From Cepaea nemoralis (taxonomy: Eukaryota; Mollusca; Gastropoda; Stylommatophora; Helicidae), in NCBI GenBank assembly GCA_014155875.1, contig JACEFZ010028124.1, forward strand, positions 248,001-312,000: a DNA stretch of 64,000 bases, in the 5' to 3' direction. A program made the position numbers and the translations under genes. The notes beneath the pieces were generated by a model. That model was not told the origin of the DNA, did no database searches, and saw only the letters and a list, made by a program, of their open reading frames with translations. Positions 56,201 to 63,904 of this stretch are shown piece by piece. How positions within the stretch are numbered: position 1 is the first letter of the stretch; each line of letters starts with the position of its first letter.

Positions 56201-56832
56201 TGTTTGGCATTAAAGTGTTCTTGTCTTATCTGTTCAGATGTTTGGCATTAAAGTGTTCTTTCTTATCTGTTCAGATGTTTGGCATTAAAGTGTTCTTTCT
56301 TATCTGTTCAGATGTTTGGCATTAAAGTGTTCTTTCTTATCTGTTCAGATGTTTGACATTAAAGTGTTCTTTCTTATCTGTTCAGATGTTTGACATTGGA
56401 ATATTATTATCTTTACATATGCTTGACATTGGTGTTTTATCTGTTCATATATGTGACATAGGCCTGTTATCTATTTAGATGTTTGACATGAGTGTATTGT
56501 TATCTGTTACAATATTTGACATTGGTGTGTTATCTGATTAGATGTTTGACATCATTGCATTTTCAAGTTTCAGGCATCACTATATTATTTGCTAAAATGT
56601 TTGACCTCAGGATGTTATGTTATCTGTTCAGATGTTTGGCATCAGTGTATTATCTGTTTAGATGTTTTTAGATGGTTTCCTGTCTGTTCAGATTTCAGAC
56701 ATCACTATATTATATTATTTTTTTCAAATGCTTGACCTCAAGATGTTTCTTCCCTGTTCAGATGTTTGACGTCAATGTGAAATCGTCATTCATGTTGTGC
56801 CAGGAAGTTGTTCCCGAATTGGAAAAAAGAGG
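37744..56832 (+). CDS. DHRS4: DHRS4-like short-chain dehydrogenase/reductase, 5' half (exons 1-5)
   Basis: Five exons join in frame (62+178+78+24+71 nt) to about 138 residues that align along the N-terminal half of DHRS4, an NADP(H)-dependent carbonyl/retinal reductase usually found in peroxisomes or mitochondria. Visible motifs: [12 protein letters not shown] (Rossmann glycine motif in the TASTxGIG form typical of DHRS4), [60 protein letters not shown] and VVPELEKRG. The family length is about 260-280, so the active-site Ser/Tyr/Lys and any C-terminal peroxisomal signal lie past 64000. Intron phases are 2, 0, 0, 0, 2. DHRS2/DHRS4-type paralogues are the main alternative. Confidence 0.92.
37806..39334 (+). 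other. Intron 1, repeat content
   Basis: 37890-38060 is repeat F (GATGTGCTAGCCCCATATTT). 38140-38345 is a pyrimidine-rich minisatellite of about 47 bp (CTCTTTATGACCTTTCCATA units, about four). 38905-39030 holds two 61-bp copies of TGTTACTGTTCTCTGCCTCC-type sequence, related to repeat X. 39020-39190 has tRNA-like CATGGTGAAGTGGTTGCACT. No further exon seen. Confidence 0.6.
39335..39620 (+). mobile_element. SINE-B copy in intron 1
   Basis: GTCAGCATGGCTGAATGGAT, GAGGGTTCAACCCTTGCACC (B box), ACTTGGGGACCTAAATTACA and TTCTAAGCGAGAGTGC at the 3' end. It ends about 130 bp before exon 2. Confidence 0.87.
39749..39926 (+). CDS. DHRS4: DHRS4-like exon 2
   Basis: Acceptor CTTTGTTGTAG/AATTGG, donor CAGGAG/GTGGGT. 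The first base completes the Gly codon from exon 1, then [33 protein letters not shown] and [16 protein letters not shown]. Contains the helix and strand that recognise NADPH (SSRK basic pair). Confidence 0.95.
40150..41327 (-). mobile_element. Different RTE-like LINE nested in the first, 12-bp TSD
   Basis: GATGAAAAACAT is duplicated at 40138-40149 and 41328-41339. On the minus strand it reads [34 protein letters not shown] (RT end), then a C-terminus with [20 protein letters not shown] and [20 protein letters not shown]. It ends with a C2H2-like [10 protein letters not shown] near 40262-40290. It is 5'-truncated at 41327 and carries an internal 250-bp duplication. Confidence 0.87.
40296..40783. 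repeat. Near-perfect 250-bp direct duplication
   Basis: CGTGGTCATTTCCACCATCA starts at 40296 and again at 40546. The copies agree for about 238 bp; the one clear difference is CTTTCTATCAT versus CTTTGTATCAT. Both open the same minus-strand frame ([20 protein letters not shown]). A recent tandem duplication inside a dead LINE. Confidence 0.93.
41830..42010 (+). mobile_element. SINE-E copy in intron 2
   Basis: GTGTGGTGGCTAGCACACTT (A-box-like), TCATAGATTCAAATCCTCAT (B-box-like), then TGGGCGGCCAGGTGGATTCA and AAGTAAGGCAGCTGGCCTGA. Related to 21125-21350. Confidence 0.75.
42102..42179 (+). CDS. DHRS4: DHRS4-like exon 3
   Basis: Acceptor TTTCTTTCACAG/ACGGTC, donor CTGAAG/GTTAGT. Encodes [30 protein letters not shown] replaces the classic NNAG, as in other DHRS4 proteins. 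Confidence 0.95.
42195..42725 (+). pseudogene. Strongly decayed RTE-like fragment in intron 3
   Basis: In shifting frames: [16 protein letters not shown], then [26 protein letters not shown]-like and [20 protein letters not shown], ending GATGATGATG. It matches the C-terminal half of the 22640 subfamily, with many stops. Confidence 0.7.
42955..43390 (+). pseudogene. LINE RNase H C-terminal fragment (+)
   Basis: The translation reads [74 protein letters not shown] and [20 protein letters not shown]. This is the post-RNase H region with the C-x-C / H-x-x-x-C knuckle-like pattern, related to the fragment at 1390-2572. 5'-truncated. Confidence 0.82.
43391..43584. other. Spacer, nothing recognised
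   Basis: AT-rich; no feature supported. Confidence 0.35.
43585..43725 (-). pseudogene. 3' end of an RNase H-bearing LINE
   Basis: The minus strand reads [20 protein letters not shown] then [11 protein letters not shown], matching the last residues of LINE copy B (FEDKLYGDINKLKLTAAYFN). Only the C-terminus is present. Confidence 0.75.
43728..43968 (-). mobile_element. SINE-A copy
   Basis: Minus-strand head ACCGGCTCTGTGGCAAAGGG with A box TGGCAAAGGGGTTAGGG. The body has TTTGGCAGCATGCCACCTTT and CAAGAAATCACAAACAACCA, and the end is GTGGTCCTGTAAAGGATTTG. Confidence 0.87.
43985..44735. repeat. Repeat G with a ~83-bp tandem pair; no gene
   Basis: 44100-44275 contains two copies of a GC-rich segment (CAACAGACGAGCGATATCTC and CAACAGACGAGCAATATCTC, each followed by GCCTATTC and a GATCCGC end). 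The ends of the region (43975 and 44640-44720) match repeat G at 37150-37260. The open frames at 44010-44689 show no domain. Confidence 0.55.
44738..45185 (-). pseudogene. LINE 3' coding fragment, split by a SINE
   Basis: The minus strand reads, from right to left, NVWGSHEN... then after the gap [20 protein letters not shown] and [20 protein letters not shown]. The pieces 45050-45185 and 44738-44902 are contiguous in LINE copies A and B. 5'- and 3'-truncated. Confidence 0.8.
44903..45049 (+). mobile_element. 5'-truncated SINE-A with 14-bp TSD
   Basis: ATGTCCCATGCAGA (44889-44902) and ATGTCCCTTGCAGA (45050-45063) flank it, one mismatch. The body shows GGAGCCTATCGTTCAAAAAG, GTAAACTTGCCAAGACATCA and GATGTCATGTAAAAAGGATA with a short A-tail. 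Confidence 0.87.
45225..45612 (+). repeat. Tandem pair of RTE 3' ends
   Basis: Two copies, about 193 bp apart, of the RTE C-terminal sequence (AACAATGGACAGAGGGTATA; AACGATGGACAGAGGGAATA), each with a GATGAGATGAG tail. Each is followed by the same non-LINE sequence (CAAAGTCCTGGGTCTTACTG; CAAAGCCCTGTGGCTTACTG). The duplication thus includes tail and flank, so it is genomic rather than retrotranspositional. Confidence 0.8.
45874..50937 (-). mobile_element. LINE copy A, ~5.06 kb, full length, with TSD
   Basis: GTATGGTTTT is duplicated at 45864-45873 and 50938-50947. On the minus strand the order is: 5' UTR with two 118-bp repeats (50545-50662, 50663-50780), one long ORF, a 3' UTR with three repeats of about 106 bp (starting 46332, 46439 and 46544), and an (AAG)n tail. 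The order endonuclease, RT, RNase H puts it in the I-like group of LINEs. No separate ORF1 is found in the short 5' leader. Confidence 0.93.
46686..50437 (-). pseudogene. ORF of LINE A: endonuclease, reverse transcriptase, RNase H (broken)
   Basis: Motifs in order on the minus strand: endonuclease [31 protein letters not shown] and GSDHRPIKL (50437-49700). [51 protein letters not shown] and FADDLAIW (FADD at 48354-48365). RNase [14 protein letters not shown] and [15 protein letters not shown]-terminal knuckle-like [17 protein letters not shown]. Damage: frameshifts near 50085, 47922 and 47330, TAG at 49494-49496 (a Trp codon in copy B), and TGA at 47458-47460. Not functional as read. Confidence 0.92.
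51065..52005. repeat. 19-bp AT-rich minisatellite split by a mariner
   Basis: Units of TAGTTAAAATAATAACAAA lie on both sides: about three at 51065-51120 and about six at 51893-52005. The mariner sits between them. Confidence 0.85.
51123..51892 (+). mobile_element. Internally deleted mariner with terminal inverted repeats
   Basis: The inverted repeats include GCCAATAAGTAAGTCAC (51131-51147) and GTGACTTACTTATTGAC (51869-51885), one mismatch. Inside, 51331-51600 encodes the N-terminal DNA-binding region ([57 protein letters not shown]). 51610-51790 encodes the C-terminal end ([20 protein letters not shown]). The DDE/D catalytic centre is missing. Confidence 0.9.
52110..52133 (+). CDS. DHRS4: DHRS4-like exon 4 (24-bp microexon)
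   Basis: Acceptor TTGTATTTTTCAG/ACTCCA, donor GATAAA/GTAAGG. Encodes only TPEDSFDK, which fills the position of a T-x-E-x-x-D-K segment between the NAAV and NVK motifs. Removing it would leave the frame intact but shorten this loop by eight residues. Confidence 0.88.
52134..52289 (+). other. Start of intron 4, nothing recognised
   Basis: No further exon is evident just after the microexon. Confidence 0.35.
52290..52430 (+). mobile_element. SINE-A 3' fragment
   Basis: CAGTGGCAAACCACTGAATG, CGCTATGGTTGATTGTGATG and TCCTATAAAGGATATGCTAC. The tRNA head is missing. Confidence 0.75.
52431..52667. repeat. ~69-bp tandem duplication
   Basis: TAAATTCAGTGCACAGCTGG, CTGATTTGACTT and CCCAAACCACTTTAT occur twice, plus a third start at about 52581. 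Confidence 0.75.
52668..52835 (-). mobile_element. SINE-B 3' fragment
   Basis: GTGTGCGAACTCAAGTGTAG, CACTGCTAGTGCTCTGGACT, CCATCAGGCGAACTCACTCT and CCCCAAGTCAAGGACGA, minus strand. It stops where the CTTT array starts, so the tRNA head is absent. Confidence 0.8.
52837..53300. repeat. (CTTT)n/(CTGT)n microsatellite
   Basis: About 460 bp of CTTT with interspersed CTGT and CATTTT units; the pyrimidine strand is the plus strand. It gives long spurious frames on both strands. Confidence 0.97.
53301..53670. other. Spacer; possible RTE trace
   Basis: 53520-53570 could read [16 protein letters not shown], resembling LKYFGHxxRHNxLxKS of RTE C-termini, but it is too short to be sure. Nothing else seen. 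Confidence 0.35.
53676..53735. repeat. 15-bp tandem repeat
   Basis: Three to four copies of ACGGTGCAGATGAAC. Confidence 0.85.
53742..53964 (+). pseudogene. Second mariner-family N-terminal fragment joined to a terminal repeat
   Basis: Reads [40 protein letters not shown]: the first helix-turn-helix of a mariner transposase, different from the copy at 51331. At about 53905 it passes into the terminal repeat seen in the MITE at 15096-15249 (TTGGACTGGCAATATTTTCA) and ends ACACCCTTTATA. The catalytic domain is deleted; no left terminal repeat is seen. Confidence 0.82.
54060..54210. repeat. Repeat F copy
   Basis: GGGTACATGGTGCTAGCCCC, ATGTTTATATAGACCATTCA and GGGTGATGTGGTCAGTGTCA, related to 37890-38060 and 7760-7860. 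Confidence 0.6.
54222..54470 (-). mobile_element. SINE-C copy with A-tail
   Basis: The minus strand starts CACGGGAGTCTCCGTGGCAA, with A box GTGGCAAAGTGGACAAG and B box GTGGGTTCGATTCGCGG. It ends in the A-tail seen as AAAAAAAA at 54227-54236 on the + strand side, where the element continues AGTAGCTTAAAAGTTGACAG. The strand assignment rests on the boxes. Confidence 0.78.
54480..55020 (-). pseudogene. RTE 3' fragment split by a SINE-B
   Basis: 54480-54648 (ATCATCATCATCATGTGCCA, CTAGAGTCGTGGATCAGCTC) and 54968-55010 (GTCACCAAATTCTCTAGTTT) are contiguous in the related copies at 22670 and 57150. 5'-truncated soon after. Confidence 0.82.
54649..54967 (-). mobile_element. Full-length SINE-B with 14-bp TSD
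   Basis: CAATCTGACTAAAT (54635-54648) and CAATCTGGCTAAAT (54968-54981) flank it. The minus strand begins AGGTCAACATGGTCAAATGG, has a GGTTCAGCTCC B box, and ends in an A-rich tail preceded by a C-run (a 19-bp G-run on the + strand at 54669-54687). Confidence 0.9.
55021..55224. other. Spacer in intron 4, nothing recognised
   Basis: No feature supported. Confidence 0.35.
55225..56760 (+). repeat. 37/38-bp minisatellite carrying the exon-5 splice-acceptor motif
   Basis: About 30 regular copies (55225-56400) and several degenerate ones (56400-56760) of TTCTTTCTTATCTGTTCAG followed by ATGTTTGGCATTAAAGTG; a second form has GTCTTATC and ATGTTGGGTGTTAAAGTG. Every unit looks like a pyrimidine tract, CAG and ATGTTTG. 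The last degenerate unit runs directly into the true acceptor and start of DHRS4-like exon 5 (22 of 26 bases from CTGTTCAG onward agree with the unit). Confidence 0.95.
56762..56832 (+). CDS. DHRS4: DHRS4-like exon 5
   Basis: Acceptor TTCCCTGTTCAG/ATGTTT, donor AGAGG/GTATGT. Encodes [24 protein letters not shown] and ends in phase 2. The acceptor and first bases resemble the unit of the adjoining minisatellite (55225-56760). The next exon, expected to begin with the serine-containing active-site strand, is not in the window. Confidence 0.93.
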
Positions 56833-57144
56833 GTATGTGTAAACTGTAAATGTGATTAACCCATACATTTCACTCCTCTTCTTTTTTCGTTCCTCTGTCA
56901 AGAGGATTGCATTACACCTAGTGATGCCCCTCAGAGGTCAGTGTCTTTGGCACACATTTGTATGAAGTTTCTGTAGTCAGATTCCACCAAGGTAACTGTA
57001 TAGGTCATTAACCCTAACGTTGAACTCAATGTAAGGGTATGAATAAAGTATATATGTTGTTAACACATACATTTAACTCAGCATAAGAGTATTAGAACTA
57101 TAAATGTCATTAACCTATTCATGTGTCTTATTCTGATGTGTATT
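56833..57144 (+). other. Start of intron 5
   Basis: No exon. A pair of roughly 60-bp imperfect repeats (GTGTAAACTGTAAATGTGAT; GTATTAGAACTATAAATGTC with ATTAACCCATACATTT-like text) may be present. Confidence 0.4.
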
Positions 57145-57865
57145 GATCATCATCATTATGTGTCATGCCGATAAGCGTGGACGGTCATATTTCGCCATCT
57201 TTCACGATCACCGGAGTCGTAGATCAGCTCTGTGTTCTTGTCTCAACCTTACCACTTGGCCAAGCCATCCAGGTATTTACCTCTCTGCCTTCCCCTTTTT
57301 CTTGTCCTCTCAATCTTGCCAGTTGTCACCAAGTTCTCCAATTTATTTATTCTCATAACATGTCCAAATAATTGTGACTGTCTACGCCTAATTTCTCTAA
57401 TCAGTTTACCGTTTTCATTTACTTCTTGTAGGACTTGGTCATGGGTTTTTCTGTCTGCCCTTGATATTCTTTACATTTTCCTCAGAAACCACATTTCCAC
57501 TGCCATTAGATTTTTTTTCAGCTTGTCTGCTCATTGTCCACGCTTCCCATCCATACAAAAATACAGGTTCCATGTAGCACTTCAACTCTTTTTCTCTTTT
57601 TGCAAATGACATCTTTTTATTGGTCAGTATGTTTGTCATCTTGCAAAAGGCTACCTTTACCATAGCGATTCTTGCTCTAATCTTTTCAAGGAACCTTCCA
57701 TCAGGTGTTATGACTATTCCGAGATAGTTGTACTGATTCACTTGTTTAAGAATATTACCATTTACCCATATGTTACACTATAGTAGTTCTTTCCTCTTGG
57801 TGATGCTCATAATCTCTGTCTTCTTACAATTTAATTCTAACCCTAGTTGTTCACTGTATCGATTA
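57145..57865 (-). pseudogene. RTE-like LINE, RT end to 3' tail
   Basis: On the minus strand from 57865: ELNCKKTEIMSITKRK-like residues, then VNQYNYLGIVITPDGRFLEK, IRARIAMVKVAFCKMTNILT, MEPVFLYGWEAWTMSRQAEK, then frameshifted [16 protein letters not shown] text, with the tail ATAATGATGATGATC at 57145-57165. The longest RTE copy of this subfamily here; broken frames. Confidence 0.85.
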
Positions 57866-57953
57866 TGTCATGTGTGATTGTCTATTCTTTATGTGTATCA
57901 TTTATTGTACTATATGTGATTGGCTTTTCTTCATGTGTATAAATCAGTGTACT

Positions 57954-60900
57954 TCTTCTTCTTCTTCTGCATTCATCCGGAGTTTTTTTTTTTCCGGATG
58001 TGATTGCGTTGTGCCTGTTTACAGCAGAGCTGCGTTCTTGCGCCATTAGGCCGACACATCCGACTTCTGCAGGCCTTTGTTGACCGGGCTAACCTTCCTG
58101 GGGGTTTCTTAGGATGTTTGACTCTCACTGTTGTGGTGTTATCTCCCATTCTAGCTGGCCCATATAGAACAGCCAAAGACATCCTGGTCAGCCCTCAAGG
58201 GAAGGCAGGGGCAGACCATGGGCATTCCCCGCCATCCAAGGAGGCTTCCATAATTGCAGAGCCAACACACAGCGCTCTGGTACAGGGCTCACCCAAGGAA
58301 TCGTCACGTCCTGCACATGGCTGCTTAGCCTCACTTCCGTATATTGGGCCTTCCGTTCACCATAGGCTGTTCTTCCGGAAACCAGAAGAATGCAGTGTGC
58401 AGATGATATCCACACAGTGAGCTTTCGATTCGGACTTTCCGCGCAATGGATTTGCTATCCGAGCAATATTCCATTTCGTGCCACTAGGACACTTTTTCCA
58501 CCTTTTTTGAAGCCCACACAGTGAGCTTTTCATTCGGACTTTCCACGTAATGGATTTGCTATCCTAACAATATTCCATTTCGTGCCACTAGGACACTTTT
58601 TCCACCTTTTATGAAGCTCACACAGTGAGCTTTTGATTCGGACTTTCCACGTAATGGATTTGCTATCGAAGCAATATTCCATTTCATGCCTCTGGGAGGC
58701 TTTTGTAACCGACATACCTGTGGTATGAAGTGTGGCAGTCTGAATACTTCTTCATACACCTTTAAATGTCAACCTGTATGTAGTTAAAGTAAGCTGCGGT
58801 CAACTTGAGCTTGTTGATATCTCCATAGAGCTTGTCCTCAAATGAAGCAGGTGTGGGCCAAAATATCTTTCTCTGTTCTGCATATATTGGGCAATCCTGC
58901 AGCAAATGTTTTGCTGTCATTTTTCCAGTTCGACAATTACATTCATCGGTATCTCCTATCTTTAGTTTATTGAACAAGTTGTATTTCAACCTGTTATGTC
59001 CTGTGCGGAGTCTGAAGATTGCTACTTGTTCTCTTTGGTCAAGTTTGTAATATGCATCATCCTTCTGGTGGCCTGGATGCTCTGATTCCCATTTGGTTCT
59101 ATAGGTGCTTTTTATCAACCTCTTTGCCTCATTATAGGTTATGTCTATGTCAGGCTGTGGTAGTCGTCCGCCCTCTTTTGCCAGTCTGTCAGCCTCTTCA
59201 TTTCCAGGTATACTGCAATGTGATGGGATCCACTGTATTACAACTTTTTTGGATTTCTGGCATAGACCATGGAGTGCTGCTCTTAGGTCAGCTAGTTCTG
59301 TGCTGTTATTGCTCTTCAGTATTGAGACAGCTGACTTTGCATCTGTGAAGATAGCTATTTGCGTCTCTTTATTTTCCTCCATCAAAGAGCATTTCTGCTG
59401 CAGTTTTCAGAGCCTCTACCTCCGCTTTGAAGTTACTTGAAAACTTTCCAGTTGCCACTGAATGTGTTTTTTTCACTCCATTTTTTAAATTTAGGAGAAT
59501 TCCTCCTCCTCCATTCTCTATTGAATTTTTGGCTCATCCATCTGTATATGCATGGGTCCAATTGCTGCTTGGGTAATGTTCTTTTATGTAGTTTAGGGTT
59601 ATTTCTCTTCTTTCGGTTTCATGCTGAGTGTTCTTTTTCTCAATACCAGGAATGTTTTCTATCATCTCAGGCAGTTGCTGCTGTCTCCAAGCTGGAAACT
59701 TGTGTGCATTGTAAATGGGTTTGACTGTTGATATGTTAAGTATAGGATCTGCCCTAATCTTTCGTTTTGCAGTTTCTACAAAGTTGCCACTCTTCAGTCT
59801 TCCCTTTCCAAAACCACTAAACCTTTTATACATAGGGTGGTCTGTCAATCTTCTAAATTTTTCTGCTTGTTGCTGGGCTCTGCTATCTCTTCTATCCTGC
59901 ATTGGTTGTAAACAAGTGATCTTTTCTAGTTCATTAATAGGCGTTGTCTTCAGGCTTCCAGTTATGATTCGCATTCCTTGATTTTGGACTCTACTTATTT
60001 TGTTAAAGTTTGACTTAGCTGCTGTTGCCCAAGCTGCAATGCCATATTCCAGTACTGGCCTCACCCGTCCAGTATATAACTTCTTGAGAACTTTCTCATC
60101 TGCTCCCCACGTTGTACCAGCAAGCTTTTTCATGATTGCCATTCTTTGCCTTGCTCTTGTTCGATTTTTCTCAACCTGTGTTTCCATGTCAGGCGACGAT
60201 CAAAGGTGACTCCTAGATAGTTTGGATTTTCTTCATGGCGCAATATTTTTCCATTCAATACCAGCTTAGGTTGCTGAGGTTTATTTGAGAGGGAGAACAC
60301 TGTGCATGTTGTTTTCTCCTCACTTATCTTCACTAGCCATGATTTTGACCAGTCCTCTAGCGCTAATAAGGCTTGCTGTATTCTGCTGTTAGCTGTATTA
60401 ATATATTCTTCAGATGTCCATATGGCTAGGTCATCTGCAAAGGAGTATGTGTGTACTCTGGCTGGAAAATTTTCCGTGATGTCGTTTATATATGCTAGGA
60501 ATAATGTTGGTGAAAGAACTCCTCCTTGGGGGACACCTTGCTCCAACAGCATCATTTTGCTGGTTTGTCCTTGTACTTTTGTCCTGGCAGTTCTGTTCTC
60601 AAGGTAGTGGCTGATCCATTTGTACATTTTCCCACAAACATGCATTTTTTGCAGTTTTACTTTCAGTCCTTCCTTCCATACTTTATCAAATGCTTTTTCT
60701 AAATCTATCCAGACCGCTAGTGTGTGCTTTTTCTCTTGGAAGGCATCCTCTATTTCCTGAGCTATATAGGTTATTTGATCTTCAGTGGATCTGTACTTTC
60801 TGAATCCTGCTTGGTGTGGTGTTAAGAGTTGGTTTTCTTCCAGATGCCATGTTAGCCTGCCATTGATAATGCGTTCCATTAATTTTCCTACACAGCTAAG

Positions 60901-62855
60901 TAGACTGATAGGTCGATAGCCATTTGGTTCTTCCAGGTCTTTTCCTTTCTTTGGGACTGGTATTAGTATAGCTTCCTTCCATGCCTGTGGGACTATTCCC
61001 TCTTCCAGCTGTAATTTAGGACTGCTAGTAGTTTCTTTTTTGCCTTAGTGCCTAGTCCTATTAGCATTTCATTTGTGATTCCATCCTTTCCTGGTGATTT
61101 CTTCTTTTTTAGGGTATTCATTGCCTGTTCCATTTCTTCCATTGTTAGATTTGCCATCATATATTCTGCTGCTGTCTCTGTATTACTATGATGTATCTGT
61201 TTATCTTTGATTGCTTTCTTCTGTTCGGTTGTAATATCAATGTGGTTTGCACTGGCATAGTGTTCCATTAGTGCATTTGCAGCCTTTTTTTCCTGTAAGC
61301 AAGGCATTTCCTTGTTTAATTGTTATTTGTTTGTTTATAGGTCCTTCATTGTTCATGGCTTTCACTAGTTTCCATAGTTTGTTTCCATCCCTGTCAAAAT
61401 TCAGGTTTTCTGTTTTTTCCCTCCAACAATCTCTTGTTGTTTGATTTACTGTTCTTTTATATTTTGCTGAGATGGCTTTGAGAGAGATGTTCGCTTCAGT
61501 TGTTTGTTCTCTCTCTGCTGTCTTCCTGGCATCTTCAACTTTGTCCTCCAAATTTTGTAGTTCTTCAGTCCAGTATGGTTTGTAATTTTTCCTCGCTCCT
61601 CTTAGAATAGACTCAGTGGCTGCCTGTATTATTGCTCTGTTTAGACTTTCCACCATTTGCTTAATGTTGCCATATCGTGTATTTATGTTTTCACAATATT
61701 TGTCTGTTAGTATGGCAAATCTGTCCCAATCTGCTCGTTTGTAATTCCAGCGGGGCAAAGGCTTTTGCTCCTGTGGAACATACTCCATATTCATTACAAG
61801 CTTGATTGGTCTGTGGTCACTACCTGCTAATTGGTCAAGCACATGGCGATCGATTTTGTGGAGGATGTCTCCTGTGCAGAAAGCTAAGTCTGGAGTAGAA
61901 GTGGTAATCCATCTTCTGGAGTAGAAGCTCGGTGTGTCATCCGCTTTGTTGAGTAGATGGAGATTTGAGTCTATTTCCCAATCCTCCACTTCATCTCCTC
62001 TTTTGTCAGTATCTGGGTATCCCCATCTTTCTGAACGGCTATTAAAGTCTCCGACAACAATGCAATTTGTGTCAGTTATTTTCATGTTTGAGAGTGTAAG
62101 ATCCTTATCTGCCGGGCTATACAGATTGTAAATTCTTATTTTCACGTCCTTTATCATTATATCAACACCTATAATTTCCGTTTGGTTGTCAGAGATCACA
62201 GATACTTCACTGCAAGGTATTGTATTTCGTGTAAGTATTAGAACTCCTCCTTTGTGTCCTTCACGGTCGAAACGTGTGGCCTGATATCCCTTGACTGAAA
62301 ATTTGCGATTGGGGTTGAGGTGTGTCTCTTGAATGCATGCCACATCTATTCTATCTTTATGAAGATGCTGTGTTAGGGAGACTTGCTTGTTATATACTCC
62401 TTCGGCATTCCACTGTAGTTTGTTGAGTGTCCGGGGTGTTTGGTCAGTAGCTCTTAACCTACTCCTTTGTGCCTTGACTCCACAGCACAGGGGAAGGTGA
62501 CCACCAGTAGTCATGGGTGGACCCCCTCGAGGCAGGGGGCCCGGCACTATCACCGCCTGATGGGACTTCGCGGGATTAGCACCATAACGATTAATTTTAA
62601 TTTGTGACATCATGAATTAAGTTACGTTGCACTGCTTTGTCAAGCCTGTGGCTCAGTACATCCAATTTTGACAAGCATTTGTTCGGGGTGCTTTCCCTAG
62701 CCTTTGACTGTCCCCAGTCTACCTACAAGGCAGCAGGTTTGTGTGTCACTTGGTCTGGTCCCTCTCCCTTGACCTGTCCGACATGGGTGACCCTACCAGT
62801 AGCTGTGCTACCGTCGGCATAGCTCTTGGGGTCATTGGAACACACGGCAGAGGGG
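57954..62855 (-). mobile_element. LINE copy B, ~4.90 kb, full length, 12-bp TSD
   Basis: AATCAGTGTACT is duplicated at 57942-57953 and 62856-62867. The layout is as in copy A, but the 5' UTR has a single 118-bp unit (from about 62618) and the 3' UTR has three repeats of about 103 bp (starting near 58412). The tail is AAGAAGAAGAAGA. Sequence identity to copy A is very high by eye. Confidence 0.95.
58762..62613 (-). pseudogene. ORF of LINE B: endonuclease, reverse transcriptase, RNase H (broken)
   Basis: The start at 62613 ([20 protein letters not shown]) is the first Met of the open frame, and no ORF1 precedes it. The endonuclease motifs are intact ([34 protein letters not shown]). RT motifs are intact in pieces ([35 protein letters not shown] at 60430-60441). 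The RNase H has YTDG then TGA (59534-59536), FTDAKSAVS and [18 protein letters not shown]. One-base frameshifts near 61287 (T-run), 61003, 60181 and 59395 break it; copy A is intact at the first three of these sites. Intact length would be about 1280 codons. Confidence 0.93.
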
Positions 62856-63365
62856 AATCAGTGTACTATATGTGATTGTCTATTCTTCATATGTGTCAGT
62901 CTATGTACGATATGTGATTTTCTATTCTTTATGTGTATCAATCAATACACTACATGTGATTGACTATTGTTCTTGTGTATCAGTCTTTGTACTATATGTG
63001 ATTGACTATTCTTCATTTGTATCAATCAATGTACTATATGTGATTGGCTATTCTTCATGCGTATAAATCAATGTACTATATGTGATTGTCTTTTCTTCAT
63101 ATGTATCAATGCATGTACTATATATGATTGTCTATTCTTTATGTGTATCAGTCAATATACTACATGTGATTGACTATTCTTCTTGTGTATCAATCAATAG
63201 ACTATATGTGATTGTCTATTCTTCATGTTTATCAATCAATGTACTATATGTGATTGACTATTCCTCTGATTGATACACTATATGACTATTATTCATGTGT
63301 ATCAATAAATGCACTATATGTGATTGTCTATTCTTCGTGTGTATAAATCAATGTACTATATGTGA

Positions 63366-63904
63366 TTAAAATTGGAAATAGAGAGAGTAGTTACGAAGAG
63401 ATAAAGCTAGGAGTACGACAGGAGTGTGTCTTGTCACCAGATCTCTTCTCCCTATATAGCAAAGTAATTATGAGAGAGAGAGAGCAAAGAGATGCCAGGA
63501 ATACTAGTTGGAGGTTATAATATAAATAATATATGCTATGCAGATGACACAGTATTGGTGGCGGATAAATCAACAGACCTACAACAATTGTTGGACATTG
63601 TAGTAACAGAGAGTGCAAGGAAAGGACTCTCCTTGAATATCAAGAAAACAGTAACAGTGGTGATATCAAAGAAAATAGTGACATCAAAATGTGACATAGA
63701 AATAGAAGGGAAAATCCATAACCAAGTGGATAATTTTAAATACCTAGGGGCATTTATAACATCAGATGGAAGATGTACAACAGAGATTAAGAGCAGAATA
63801 GGGCAAGCAAAAGCCGCATTTCAGAAAATGAAGTGTATCTAATGCAATAAGTCACTATCACTGAATGTAAGAAAGAGAGTGCTGAAATGCTATGTAGAAC
63901 CAGT
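63366..63904 (+). pseudogene. RTE-like reverse transcriptase fragment (YADD)
   Basis: Reads GVRQECVLSPDLFSLYSKVI, then in a second frame CYADDTVLVADKSTDLQQLL, ARKGLSLNIKKTVTVVISKK, DNFKYLGAFITSDGRCTTEI and KSRIGQAKAAFQKMKCI. This is the palm catalytic loop and thumb start of an RTE-like RT. The endonuclease is absent. Two frames and a stop at 63842. Confidence 0.87.

Larger units (their letters stand above)
57866..63365. repeat. ~42-bp minisatellite split by LINE copy B
   Basis: Units of TGTACTATATGTGATTGTCT followed by ATTCTTCATGTGTATCAATCAA lie at 57866-57953 (about two) and 62856-63365 (about twelve). The LINE divides the array. Confidence 0.9.

Noticed and set aside
45874..62855. LINE A and LINE B as one segmental duplication
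   Set aside because: Each has its own target duplication (GTATGGTTTT versus AATCAGTGTACT) and a different host sequence, so they are separate insertions.
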